Assembly: GCA_945906305.1 (NCBI GenBank) | Contig: CAMDQT010000006.1 | Location: 61,916-125,915 of the forward strand | DNA from: Ferrithrix thermotolerans DSM 19514 | Lineage (GTDB): Bacteria; Actinomycetota; Acidimicrobiia; Acidimicrobiales; CAIXPF01 | Length of the DNA stretch: 64,000 bases | Reading direction: 5' to 3' | The notes under the pieces: generated by a model | The model's input: the letters and a program-made list of their open reading frames with translations, nothing else | Database searches by the model: none | Told to the model about the DNA's origin: nothing | Shown: piece after piece, positions 1-8,273 of the stretch | Layout: every line of letters starts with the position of its first letter | Position numbering within the stretch: position 1 is the stretch's first letter | Position numbers and translations under genes: made by a program

Positions 1-1
1 G

Positions 2-1138
2 TTTCACCTGATGCCGTGGCCAAACATCGTGCCTGACGTCCGCGAGAAATACGGCTCCTCGTGGGTGGTGTACCCCAACAGCGAATACGACCCGGTGCTG
101 GGACAGCAGCTCTATGCCGAGTACCTCGACCAGCTCGTGTACGCCGACGAGATCGGCTTCGACGCGCTGTGCGTCAACGAGCACCACCAAAACGCTTACG
201 GCCTGATGCCGAGCCCGAACATCATGGCGGCCGCGCTGCTCAGCCGCACCAAGCAGGCCAAAATTGCCATTCTCGGCAATGGCATCGCTCTGCGGCGCAA
301 CCCCTTGCGCGTCGCGGAGGAGGTCGCCATGCTCGACGTGATGTCCGGTGGCCGGGTGCTGTCGGGCTTCGTTCGGGGCATCGGAGCGGAGTACCACAGC
401 CTCAACCTCGACCCGACCCGTAGCCGCTCAAGCTTTTTCGAGGCCCACGACCTCATCGTCAAAGCGTGGACCACACCCGGCCCTTTCGAGTGGGACGGCG
501 AGCACTTCCATTACCGCTACGTCAACCTGTGGCCACGGCCGTTGACCCAGCCACACCCGCCCATCTTCGTGCCTTCCCAGGGGTCCTCCGAGACGCTGAA
601 GTGGGCGGCACAACACCGCTACCCGCTGGCCTGCACCTTCGTGCCGATGGAACGACTCAAGCAGTTCTACGACCGCTATCGGCAGTACGCCGAGGAAGAC
701 TTCGGCTACAGCGCAACGCCCGAACAGTTCGGCTTCACGTCGATCGTGCACGTACACGAAGACGCCGACAAGGCCCAGGAGCTCATCGAGCCCCACATGA
801 CCTACTTCAGGGAGCGCAGCTTCGCCCTGCCGCTTCCCATCTTCTTTCCTCCCGGGTACACCACCCCCGACGCCTACCGGACTCGCCTGGAGATCGCCCG
901 CCAACTCGCCGCCAGTGGCGGGCCAACACTGTCCGCCGGAAAGCCGCTGATTGGCACCCCCGACCAGATCGTGCAGCGCATCCACGAAAACATGGCCGAA
1001 TGCGGGGCCGGTATCCTGATGGCCCAATTCCAGGTGGGCGACATGCCCCACGACAAGGTCATGCGCTCAATGGAGCTGTTCGCGGAGAAGGTCCTGCCTC
1101 AGCTCGACCGTTCCATCGGTGCCACAATCTCACCATGA
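2..1138 (+). CDS. LLM-class flavin-dependent oxidoreductase, 5' end cut by the window
   Basis: Luciferase-like monooxygenase of the TIM-barrel LLM family, which uses reduced FMN or F420 to oxidise small organic substrates. The frame is open from base 2 and reads FHLMPWPN before any in-frame stop. Relatives often begin with a few residues and then this FHLMPWP-type strand, so the ATG at 11 is probably internal and only a few N-terminal codons are missing. Family signs are VNEHHQNAYG near the start and the segment GRVLSGFVRGIGAEY. The stop codon overlaps the ATG of the acyl-CoA ligase (ATGA at 1135-1138), which indicates one operon and suggests that oxidation and CoA activation act on the same or related compounds. 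Cofactor and substrate cannot be told from the sequence. Confidence 0.88.
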   Translation, partial: FHLMPWPNIVPDVREKYGSSWVVYPNSEYDPVLGQQLYAEYLDQLVYADEIGFDALCVNEHHQNAYGLMPSPNIMAAALLSRTKQAKIAILGNGIALRRNPLRVAEEVAMLDVMSGGRVLSGFVRGIGAEYHSLNLDPTRSRSSFFEAHDLIVKAWTTPGPFEWDGEHFHYRYVNLWPRPLTQPHPPIFVPSQGSSETLKWAAQHRYPLACTFVPMERLKQFYDRYRQYAEEDFGYSATPEQFGFTSIVHVHEDADKAQELIEPHMTYFRERSFALPLPIFFPPGYTTPDAYRTRLEIARQLAASGGPTLSAGKPLIGTPDQIVQRIHENMAECGAGILMAQFQVGDMPHDKVMRSMELFAEKVLPQLDRSIGATISP

Positions 1139-2691
1139 AGATCAACGTCGGCGAGATTCTGACTCGCCGCGCCCAGCGCGACCCCCACGCCGAAGGCCTG
1201 GTGGACTGGGCCAGCGGGCGCCGCTTCACCTACAACGAGCTCAACGAACGAGCCAACCGAGCAGGCAATCTGCTGGCTCGGCTGGGGATCAACGGCGGCG
1301 ACCGAATCGGGATCCTGGCCAAGAACGGACCCGAGTTCATGGAGACGTTCTTCGGCTGCTCCAAGCTCGGCATCGTGGTGGTACCGCTCAACTGGCGGTT
1401 GGTTCCCGATGAACTGGAGTTCATTCTCGCCGACTCCGGGGCGGTGGCCTTGGTGTTCGACGACGACTTCATCGACACCGCCGCCGACCTCCACGCCCGG
1501 GGCGATGCGACCCGGTTGCGCCACTTCGTGCAGGTCGGCCGGCGCGCCTTGGAGGGCTTCGCCCAGCGCTACGACGACCTGCTGGAGGCGGCGTCGGGGA
1601 CCGAGCCGTTGATCGCCGCCACCGACGAGGACCTGCTGCACATCATGTACACCTCGGGCACCACAGGGTTGCCCAAGGGCGCAGTGCACACCCAGGCATC
1701 GGGCTACTGGAGCACGGTCAATGCTGCGTTGACTTTCGACCTTCGCCACGGTGACCGGTACCAGGTGTGTATGCCCATGTTCCACATCGGCGCCCTGTTT
1801 CCCGCCCAAGCGTTGGTCCATCTCGGCGCCACGATGATCATCATGCGCGAGTTCGACCCGGTCGCCTCCTGGCAACTGCTCGAGCGCGAGCGTTGCACGG
1901 GCACCTTGCTGGTGCCTGCCATGCTCACGTTCATGCTCGGCGTGTACGAACAGTGCAAGCCCGATCATTCGGCCCTGCGCTGGGCCCAGAGCGGCGGCGC
2001 CCCAGTCCCCGTCACCTCGATCCAGACCTATACCGACCTCGGTATCCCGATCTCGCAGCTCTATGGTCTGACCGAGAGCTATGCGGCGGGCACGTGCGCC
2101 ACGGCACAGCAGTCCGTCGAACGTCCCGGGACCGCCGGTCTGCCGTACTTCCTGTCCGACTCCCGCATCGTCGGAGAAGCGCTGGAAGACCTCCCACCCG
2201 GCGCCCAGGGCGAGATTCTGCTGCGGGGCCCGTTGATGGCGGGCTACTGGCAGCAGCCCGAAGCCTCCGCCGCAGCATTGTGGGTCGACCCTGCCGACGG
2301 TACGACCTGGCTGCGCACCGGCGATGCCGGGGTGAAAGACGCGGAAGGGTTTCTCTACGTGCAGGACCGCATCAAGGACATGCTGATCTCTGGGGGCGAG
2401 AACATCTACCCGGCCGAGATCGAAAACGTGATCCTCGGCCACCCCGGGGTCAAGGAGGTGGCCGTCATTGGCATCCCCTCCGACAAATGGGGGGAAACGC
2501 CTCTCGCTATCGTCGTGCGGGCCAGCGATGACCTCTCCGACGCTGACGTCATGGCATTCTGCGACGGCAAACTGGGCCGTTTCAAGCTTCCGAAGGCCGT
2601 GGTGTTCACCGACCAGATCCCCCGCAACCCCTCGGGCAAAGTGCTCAAGCGAGTGCTCCGAGACCAGTTTCCGTTGACCTCACCGGAATGA
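1135..2691 (+). CDS. Acyl-CoA ligase (AMP-binding, class I adenylate-forming)
   Basis: Fatty or aromatic acyl-CoA synthetase of 518 residues, which activates a carboxylate through an acyl-adenylate and then transfers it to CoA. The ATP-binding P-loop YTSGTTGLPKG lies at residues 172-182. QLYGLTESY is the adenine-side motif, and the C-terminal domain ends with IPRNPSGKVLKRVLRDQ, which carries the catalytic lysine. The frame is open further upstream, but the chosen ATG at 1135 gives the normal family N-terminus (MKINVGEIL) and overlaps the preceding stop as ATGA, the usual sign of translational coupling. The substrate is unknown. The length fits a medium- or long-chain fatty-acid or aryl-CoA ligase of FadD type. 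Confidence 0.93.
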   Translation: MKINVGEILTRRAQRDPHAEGLVDWASGRRFTYNELNERANRAGNLLARLGINGGDRIGILAKNGPEFMETFFGCSKLGIVVVPLNWRLVPDELEFILADSGAVALVFDDDFIDTAADLHARGDATRLRHFVQVGRRALEGFAQRYDDLLEAASGTEPLIAATDEDLLHIMYTSGTTGLPKGAVHTQASGYWSTVNAALTFDLRHGDRYQVCMPMFHIGALFPAQALVHLGATMIIMREFDPVASWQLLERERCTGTLLVPAMLTFMLGVYEQCKPDHSALRWAQSGGAPVPVTSIQTYTDLGIPISQLYGLTESYAAGTCATAQQSVERPGTAGLPYFLSDSRIVGEALEDLPPGAQGEILLRGPLMAGYWQQPEASAAALWVDPADGTTWLRTGDAGVKDAEGFLYVQDRIKDMLISGGENIYPAEIENVILGHPGVKEVAVIGIPSDKWGETPLAIVVRASDDLSDADVMAFCDGKLGRFKLPKAVVFTDQIPRNPSGKVLKRVLRDQFPLTSPE

Positions 2692-2719
2692 ACGTCTCCC
2701 GGCCCAAACCCCGGAGCGG

Positions 2720-3748
2720 GTGAAGAAGGTGGGCACTACCTCGGCGTCCACCATCATTTCGGTCGCGGGCCAGGAGGTGCGCCTAACCAACCCCGACAAG
2801 GTCTTCTTGCCCGCCCGCGGGGAGACCAAGGCTGACGTGGTGCGCTACTACCTGGCCGTCGGCGAGCCTCTCCTGCGAGCCGTAGGAGGCCGACCGACCC
2901 TGCTTGAGCGGCACCCTGATGGCGCCACCGGCAAGAGCTTCTTCCAAAAACGCGTCCCCGCCGACGCGCCCGAATGGCTCCAGACAACCGTCGTGGCCAC
3001 TCCCAACGGCACCACGTCAACGGCGTTGGTACTGGCCGATCTGGCCCACGTGGTGTGGATGGTCAACCTCGGCTGTCTGGGCCTACACCCCTGGGCCTAC
3101 CTCGCAGCCGACCCCGAGTACGTCGACGAGTTGCGCATCGACCTCGACCCACAACCCGGGATCCGTTTCGAACAGGTCCGCGAGGCGGCCCTAGAGGCCC
3201 GCGCCCTGCTCGAGGAACTGGGTATCACGGCGTATCCCAAGACCACCGCCAGCAGAGGCCTGCACCTCTACGTCCGGTTGCAACGCGCCTACGACGCCTA
3301 CCAGGTGCGCGCCGCTGCCGTCGCGCTGGCCCGAGAACTTGAGCGGCGGCGTCCCGATCTCCTCACCGCCGCCTGGTGGAAGGAAGAGCGCGGGACCCGA
3401 GTGTTCGTCGACTACAACCAGAACGCCCCGCACAAGACCGTGTTCGGCCCGTGGGCCGTTCGGGCCCGAGTCGGTGGCCAGGTCTCGACACCGCTGTTCT
3501 GGGACGAAGTTGGCACCGTCGAGCCCGACCAGTTCACGGTGGCCACCATACCGACCCGTCTGGCTGCCATCGGAGACCCCTGGGCAGAAATGACCACGGC
3601 CCCACAATCTCTGGAGCCTCTGCTGGTGATGTCGGCCCGCGACCTCGCCTCTGGCCTTCAGGACGCGCCCTGGCCTCCGGTGTACCCGAAGCAGCCGAAC
3701 GAGCCGCCGCGGGTTGCGCCCAGCCGGGCCCGCAGGCCCGACCAGTAA
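2720..3748 (+). CDS. LigD-type polymerase/primase domain protein (NHEJ PrimPol)
   Basis: Stand-alone polymerase-domain protein of 342 residues, of the archaeo-eukaryotic primase type that is fused to the ligase in classical bacterial LigD. Such enzymes add ribonucleotides or fill gaps at broken DNA ends during non-homologous end joining. The metal-binding motif DLDP (D141, D143) is present, followed by TTASRGLHLYV (S178, R179, H182), and VDYNQN (about 230-235) supplies the third acidic position. The start is GTG 2720, which lies 28 nt downstream of the ligase-gene stop. No Ku gene is in the window. A separate ATP-dependent DNA ligase lies at 62970-64000, so the activities of LigD seem to be carried by separate proteins. 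The acyl-CoA ligase upstream has no obvious functional link. Confidence 0.88.
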   Translation: MKKVGTTSASTIISVAGQEVRLTNPDKVFLPARGETKADVVRYYLAVGEPLLRAVGGRPTLLERHPDGATGKSFFQKRVPADAPEWLQTTVVATPNGTTSTALVLADLAHVVWMVNLGCLGLHPWAYLAADPEYVDELRIDLDPQPGIRFEQVREAALEARALLEELGITAYPKTTASRGLHLYVRLQRAYDAYQVRAAAVALARELERRRPDLLTAAWWKEERGTRVFVDYNQNAPHKTVFGPWAVRARVGGQVSTPLFWDEVGTVEPDQFTVATIPTRLAAIGDPWAEMTTAPQSLEPLLVMSARDLASGLQDAPWPPVYPKQPNEPPRVAPSRARRPDQ

Positions 3749-3771
3749 AAAGGCCCGGGCCGACGCTCTGA

Positions 3772-4536
3772 CTAGGCGGTCGCCGGTGCCGTTAGGCGTC
3801 GCGTGCCCTGCACCGCTGGCCTCGAAGGGTCGATGGCGAATCGAACCGGGGCGAGATCGGTGTCAGCCTTGAAAGTGAAGCCGGTAATGGCCCGATCAAG
3901 CTGTATAGCGCCACGCATACCGAGTGCTTGGGGATCGGGCAGAGACAACGACGGCGTTCCCCGATCAGCGGCGTGAATGGAATATTCGGGGTCGACTTGC
4001 ACCAGCGCGGCCTCATCGCCGGGCAGGCGCACAAGGTGCAGGTTGTCAAAGGGCATGAGGTCGGCACCGCCGATGGTCTCGGGGTGGGTGAGGGTGGCCA
4101 CCACCACGTCCCGGCCGTCGATCGCAGCACTCGCCCGGATTCGATCATGGCGGACCGAGACCGTGGCCTCACCCCATACCGCAGGGTATCCCCAGTTGGC
4201 CCGCAACGCCGCGGTGGCCTCCTCGGAGTCACACACCGCACCCAAGCAGTAGCCGCGAGGCCGGATGCCAGCACGGACCACTAGCCGCATCTGTACCAGC
4301 GTGAAGGGCCCGACCGGGCTGTCGGGATAAAAACCGGCAAAGAAGGACAAGTACGTCGGGATCGACGGGTGCAGCGCCGCCGGGGTGACGCGCAGCGACG
4401 CTTCGTCAGCCACCTCCCAATTGATCTGCATCAAGGTGGCGTCGGGCATCTCCCAATGAGGGGTCGCAGTGAGATCACCCACCACCGGTGCATTAGCGAG
4501 TGCCGTGGCCAGATCGAGTGTTCCAGAACGTGGCAT
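3772..4536 (-). CDS. Acetoacetate decarboxylase-fold protein
   Basis: Protein of 254 residues resembling the acetoacetate decarboxylase superfamily. Seen in the sequence are VGPFTLVQMRLVVRAG, the conserved region ANWGYPAVWGEATV and a C-terminal barrel of beta strands. In true acetoacetate decarboxylases the stretch after the aromatic-Tyr-Pro contains the Schiff-base lysine pair (YPKK-like). Here it reads GYPAVWG, with no lysine, so decarboxylation by that mechanism is unlikely. Its start is 1 nt from the stop of the LLM oxidoreductase gene, so the two are almost certainly co-transcribed and the protein probably handles the product or substrate of that enzyme. The family call is from motif resemblance only. 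Confidence 0.68.
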   Translation of the reverse strand: MPRSGTLDLATALANAPVVGDLTATPHWEMPDATLMQINWEVADEASLRVTPAALHPSIPTYLSFFAGFYPDSPVGPFTLVQMRLVVRAGIRPRGYCLGAVCDSEEATAALRANWGYPAVWGEATVSVRHDRIRASAAIDGRDVVVATLTHPETIGGADLMPFDNLHLVRLPGDEAALVQVDPEYSIHAADRGTPSLSLPDPQALGMRGAIQLDRAITGFTFKADTDLAPVRFAIDPSRPAVQGTRRLTAPATA

Positions 4537-4537
4537 A

Positions 4538-5620
4538 TCAGGCCGCTTCCGTGAAGTGAGGCATGACTTCGCTGCCGAACAGACGCAGGGATTCCAGCAC
4601 CTGCTCCTGCGGGATCAGCTCGCTGGCGTTGAGTAAGAAGTTGATCTGGTCCACGCCCACCGACTCCCACTTCTTCAACTCGCGAACGATCTGCTCAGGG
4701 TTGCCGATGGCAATGCCTTCCGGCGGCTCGCCTGCATCGCTGGGCGCCGACGCGGCCCGCCGAGCGTTGGCCAGCAAACCCGGCGATGGATACCCCTTGG
4801 TCGGGTACGCCTCCTTGGCCATGTCGAGTTGCCCCGCGAGGTACTGGAAGTTGGCGATCATGCGACGGCCGATATCGACCCCCTGGGCGGAATCCTCATG
4901 GCAGAACAGGAAGTTAGCGGCGGCCAACTTGTCGTTGACGAAGGCGCCAGCGGGCGTGCAGTTCTTGATTCGACGCCGGTACTCCTGAACCCGCTCCTCC
5001 TGTGCTTTGAAGGTGGTGAAGTTCACGCCGAGGGCGCCCATACCCCGATCGGCGGCGTCCATCTCGGTCCCCGGAGTGGACACCGCCACCCACATCGGCG
5101 GATGCGGCTTCTGATAGGGCTTGGGCAACACCGCCCGGGTCGGCATGGAGAAGTACTGGCCCTCGAAGCCGAAGCGCTCCTGCATCCACATCTGCGGGAT
5201 GGCATGGACGAACTCGTCCCACGAGTTCTTGGTGGTATCAGGGTTGGCCCTAAAACCGCCCAGTTCCGTCCAGGTGGCGGACCGACCGGTACCGAACTCG
5301 AGGCGTCCACCCGAAAGAATGTCCAACACCGCGGCCCGCTCGGCGATTTTGATTGGGTGGTTGAACTCCGGCACGCAGATCACAATGCCGTGACCGACTC
5401 GGATCTGCTTGGTCTGCATGGCGCACGCAGTGAGGAACAACTCCGGCGCAGAGCTGTGGGAATACTCCTCCAAGAAGTGGTGCTCCACGGCCCACACCGA
5501 GTGGAACCCGACCTCGTCCGCGACACGCACCTGCTCGAGTGCATTGAGGTATACCTGCCGTTCGGACTCCGCCGTCCACGGCCTCGGTACCGACAACTCG
5601 TAGAAAACCCCGAATCGCAT
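4538..5620 (-). CDS. LLM-class flavin-dependent oxidoreductase
   Basis: Luciferase-like oxidoreductase of 360 residues. It begins MRFGVFYELSVPRPW, the same opening as the paralogue at 11098-12303 (MRFGVFYELQLPKPW). Other family marks are WAVEHHFLEEYSHSSAPE and the strand GGRLEFGTGRSATWTELGGF. The frame is open for another 132 codons upstream. ATG 5620 was chosen because it is preceded by AAAAGGAGAATCC, a strong Shine-Dalgarno, and gives the family N-terminus. It is the first gene of a two-gene unit with the acetoacetate-decarboxylase-like protein (1 nt gap). The substrate is unknown. Confidence 0.92.
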   Translation of the reverse strand: MRFGVFYELSVPRPWTAESERQVYLNALEQVRVADEVGFHSVWAVEHHFLEEYSHSSAPELFLTACAMQTKQIRVGHGIVICVPEFNHPIKIAERAAVLDILSGGRLEFGTGRSATWTELGGFRANPDTTKNSWDEFVHAIPQMWMQERFGFEGQYFSMPTRAVLPKPYQKPHPPMWVAVSTPGTEMDAADRGMGALGVNFTTFKAQEERVQEYRRRIKNCTPAGAFVNDKLAAANFLFCHEDSAQGVDIGRRMIANFQYLAGQLDMAKEAYPTKGYPSPGLLANARRAASAPSDAGEPPEGIAIGNPEQIVRELKKWESVGVDQINFLLNASELIPQEQVLESLRLFGSEVMPHFTEAA

Positions 5621-5682
5621 GGATTCTCCTTTTCGATCAGGCCGTAGCCCGTCCTGCAGGTGATCTCCGCAAGCTAGCCCAG

Positions 5683-6702
5683 TCAGACGGTGCCAGTGGC
5701 GAGCAGCACCACAAGCAGCGCGGCCGCCGCGAGGCGATACCAGGCGAACACCGCCAAGCCCCGAGACTGCAACCAGTTGACCATCCATCTCACCGCCACC
5801 ACTGCTGATACCAAGGCGGCGAGCAACCCCACTAGTGGCCGGCCCAGCCCGTAAGCATCGAGAAGTACCGTGCCGTTCGTGAGGGTTTCGTAGGCCGTGG
5901 CCACCCCGACGGTAAGCAGACCCAACAGGAAGCTCAACTCGACTGCTGCACCCACCTCCAATCCGACCAGCAGACCGGCCAGGATGGTGACGAGGCTCCG
6001 ACTCACCCCCGGCCACAGGGAGAACACTTGGGCACAGCCCACGATCAGGGCTAGAGAAACGGTGAGGTCTTCGAGGCGACGACCGTGCAAGGGGGCACTC
6101 CGCCGCCGTCGCTCGAACAGCACAATGGCCACCCCGCCCAGCGCCCAGGCCGCCGCAATAGCCCCGGGCGAGAACAGCCTTGCCTTGATCGGGCCTTCGA
6201 GAGCGAGACCGATCAGCGCCGCGGGTACGAAGGCGACCACGAGATTGACCGCCAGCCGCCGCCCGGGCGGATCATGGCCGAAGACCCCCCGTAGCACCGA
6301 CAAGGCCCGAGGCCAGTAGAGCAACAGGATGGCAATGATGGCGCCGGCTTGGATGGCGATGGCGTAACTGTCGAAGGCGTCGGTACCGTCAAGACTGCGC
6401 AGCCGGCCAGCCACGAGCAGATGACCGGTGGAGCTGACCGGAAGAAACTCGGTCACGCCCTCCACCACGCCGAGGATGACGGCATCGACATAGCTCAACT
6501 CTGAACTGCCGTCGCCCGACGCCGCCGGGACCGTGGCCGCCGTGACTGCCGCATTCGGTCCGGTCGGCGCGTTCACTTGAGCGGCCCCAGCCGCCGCGAG
6601 TGAGCTCCACCCCAGGAGCAAGGCCGCCACGAGCGCGAGCCACGCCCCGAGGCGGCGCCGTGCACCTGCGGGCATAGCGCGGCGGAGCACAGCGATGGTC
6701 AC
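5683..6702 (-). CDS. uppP: Undecaprenyl-diphosphatase UppP (BacA family)
   Basis: Integral membrane phosphatase that recycles undecaprenyl diphosphate to the monophosphate carrier for peptidoglycan synthesis. The hallmark motif EGVTEFLPVSSTGH occurs at residues 81-94 and the second motif WPGVSRSLVTI in the C-terminal half; both carry the active-site residues. The protein has 339 residues, longer than the usual 265-285. The extra N-terminal 70 or so residues contain a hydrophobic, signal-like helix (about 17-40) followed by an Ala/Thr/Pro-rich linker. The next gene downstream on this strand is the LLM enzyme, 62 nt away, with no obvious functional link. Confidence 0.93.
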   Translation of the reverse strand: MTIAVLRRAMPAGARRRLGAWLALVAALLLGWSSLAAAGAAQVNAPTGPNAAVTAATVPAASGDGSSELSYVDAVILGVVEGVTEFLPVSSTGHLLVAGRLRSLDGTDAFDSYAIAIQAGAIIAILLLYWPRALSVLRGVFGHDPPGRRLAVNLVVAFVPAALIGLALEGPIKARLFSPGAIAAAWALGGVAIVLFERRRRSAPLHGRRLEDLTVSLALIVGCAQVFSLWPGVSRSLVTILAGLLVGLEVGAAVELSFLLGLLTVGVATAYETLTNGTVLLDAYGLGRPLVGLLAALVSAVVAVRWMVNWLQSRGLAVFAWYRLAAAALLVVLLATGTV

Positions 6703-6750
6703 GACACCGCAGCCTAAGAGGTGGCAGGCTCACACCTGCAGGAGGCCACG

Positions 6751-8184
6751 ATGTCGCTCGGCACGTCCAGAACCGGCCCGCTGGGCTCGTGGCCGATCGT
6801 GGTCGCTGCCACAGCGGTGCTAGTCATCAACCTTGACACGATGGTGAACATCGCGCTGCCCGAGTTGACGCGCGACTTTGCCGTCGAGGTGTCTGAGATC
6901 GGGTGGCTCGTCATCTGTTACGTGCTGACCTACGCCTGTCTGCTGGTCACCACCGGCCGCCTCGCGGATGCATTCGGCCACGAGCACGTCTTGCGTCTCG
7001 GGTTGGGGCTGAGCGTGATCGGCCTGGCGTGCTGCGGGGTGGCACCGACGTGGGGGTTGTTCCTGGCCAGCCGGGTCGTGCAAGGGGCCGGGGCAGCCCT
7101 GGTACTGGGCGCCGCGCCGGCTCTGGTCACCATCAGCGTCCCCGGCGAGCGGCGGACCCGGGCCCTCGGTCAGTTCCAGTTTGGGGTGGCCCTCGGCTTT
7201 GTCGCCGGGCCCCCGATGGGCGGCGTGCTGCTGGGCTGGTGGGGCTGGAGGGCAGTGTTTCTGTTCCGCGCACCGCTCGCCGCGGCCCTGCTGATACTGG
7301 TAGTTCTGCGACCAACGAGGCTTTCGACCCCCGACCGCACCCGTCGCCCCCCGCTCGACCTCGGCGCCACCCTCAGCCTCGGCGCGGCGGTGGCCGGAGG
7401 TCTGTTGGCGCTCAACCGGGGCGGACAATCGGGCTGGTCGAGCCCACTGGTGCTGGTCGGAATAGCGGCAGTGCCGATTCTGGGCGGCCTATGGATCGCC
7501 CTAGAACGCCGAGCAACTTCCCCTGCTCTCGATCCGCGGCTCTTCCGTGCGCCGTCATTCGCCGTCGCCAACCTGCTCAGCGCCGCGGCCAACGCCACCA
7601 TGTTCATGATCTGGCTGCTGGTGCCTTATTACCTGCTCAGCACCCGTGGCTACAGCCCGGTGGTGGGCGGCCTGCTGCTCGCGGCCAACCCCCTAGCGAT
7701 GGCCCTCGTCGCCCCCCTCGCCGGACGTGGCGCTGGGCGCTTGGGCGCGGGCCGGGTCGCGGTTGTGGGCCTAGCGGTGCAAAGCGCTGGCCTCTTCGCC
7801 CTGTCTCGACTCGGCGCGTCGACACCGGCGGTGGTGGTGGCGTTGTCTCTGGGCACCGTCGGGCTGGGCCTAGGCCTGTTTACCGTGCCGAACATGAGCC
7901 TGGTTATGGGGGCCATCGCCCGGGAGCAACAGGGCGTGGCCGGCGCCCTCACCCAAATGGCGCGCACCGTCGGCGTGGTCAGCGGGGTGGCGGTGGGCAG
8001 CGCGGGCCTCGTCCGGGTTCGTAGCAGCGAAGCTTTGCGCTTGGGCGTAGCCAGCTCCGATTCCCTCACGTTTCTGCCCGCATTCAGGCAGGTTTTCGTT
8101 GTTGCGTCCGCCATCGCCGCCGTGGCAACGCTGGTCTCGGTAGCTCGAGCCGGGGACGGCGAGCCGCGTCCCTCATCGACCTGA
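6751..8184 (+). CDS. MFS transporter, EmrB/QacA (DHA2) type
   Basis: Proton-driven export permease of 477 residues with about 14 predicted membrane segments, as in multidrug exporters of the DHA2 family. The first helix reads VVAATAVLVINLDTMVNIAL, and the family motif after helix 2, GRLADAFGHEHVL, is present. The frame is open ten codons further upstream (GTG 6721). ATG 6751 is preferred because CAGGAGG lies 6 nt before it and the encoded protein then starts just ahead of helix 1. It is divergent from uppP with a very short spacer, so the two promoters must overlap the starts. The exported compound is unknown. Confidence 0.9.
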   Translation: MSLGTSRTGPLGSWPIVVAATAVLVINLDTMVNIALPELTRDFAVEVSEIGWLVICYVLTYACLLVTTGRLADAFGHEHVLRLGLGLSVIGLACCGVAPTWGLFLASRVVQGAGAALVLGAAPALVTISVPGERRTRALGQFQFGVALGFVAGPPMGGVLLGWWGWRAVFLFRAPLAAALLILVVLRPTRLSTPDRTRRPPLDLGATLSLGAAVAGGLLALNRGGQSGWSSPLVLVGIAAVPILGGLWIALERRATSPALDPRLFRAPSFAVANLLSAAANATMFMIWLLVPYYLLSTRGYSPVVGGLLLAANPLAMALVAPLAGRGAGRLGAGRVAVVGLAVQSAGLFALSRLGASTPAVVVALSLGTVGLGLGLFTVPNMSLVMGAIAREQQGVAGALTQMARTVGVVSGVAVGSAGLVRVRSSEALRLGVASSDSLTFLPAFRQVFVVASAIAAVATLVSVARAGDGEPRPSST

Positions 8185-8273
8185 GCCCTCTTCGCTAGTC
8201 GGCGGTGCGTTCACAACGAATCGACGACGAATCGGCGGACCAGTGCTCGGTGACAGACCAGTAGGGTGCGCGG

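Noticed and set aside
466..1134. Extension of the acyl-CoA ligase frame upstream of its ATG
   Set aside because: The extra N-terminal residues are the out-of-frame reading of the LLM gene. The family start at 1135 overlaps the previous stop.
1099..2442. Long open frame on the minus strand
   Set aside because: It is the antisense shadow of the acyl-CoA ligase gene, has no recognisable domain and no start context.
3725..3740. GC-rich hairpin CGGGCC-CGCA-GGCCCG at the end of the polymerase gene
   Set aside because: It is inside the coding region and is not followed by a T run in either direction.
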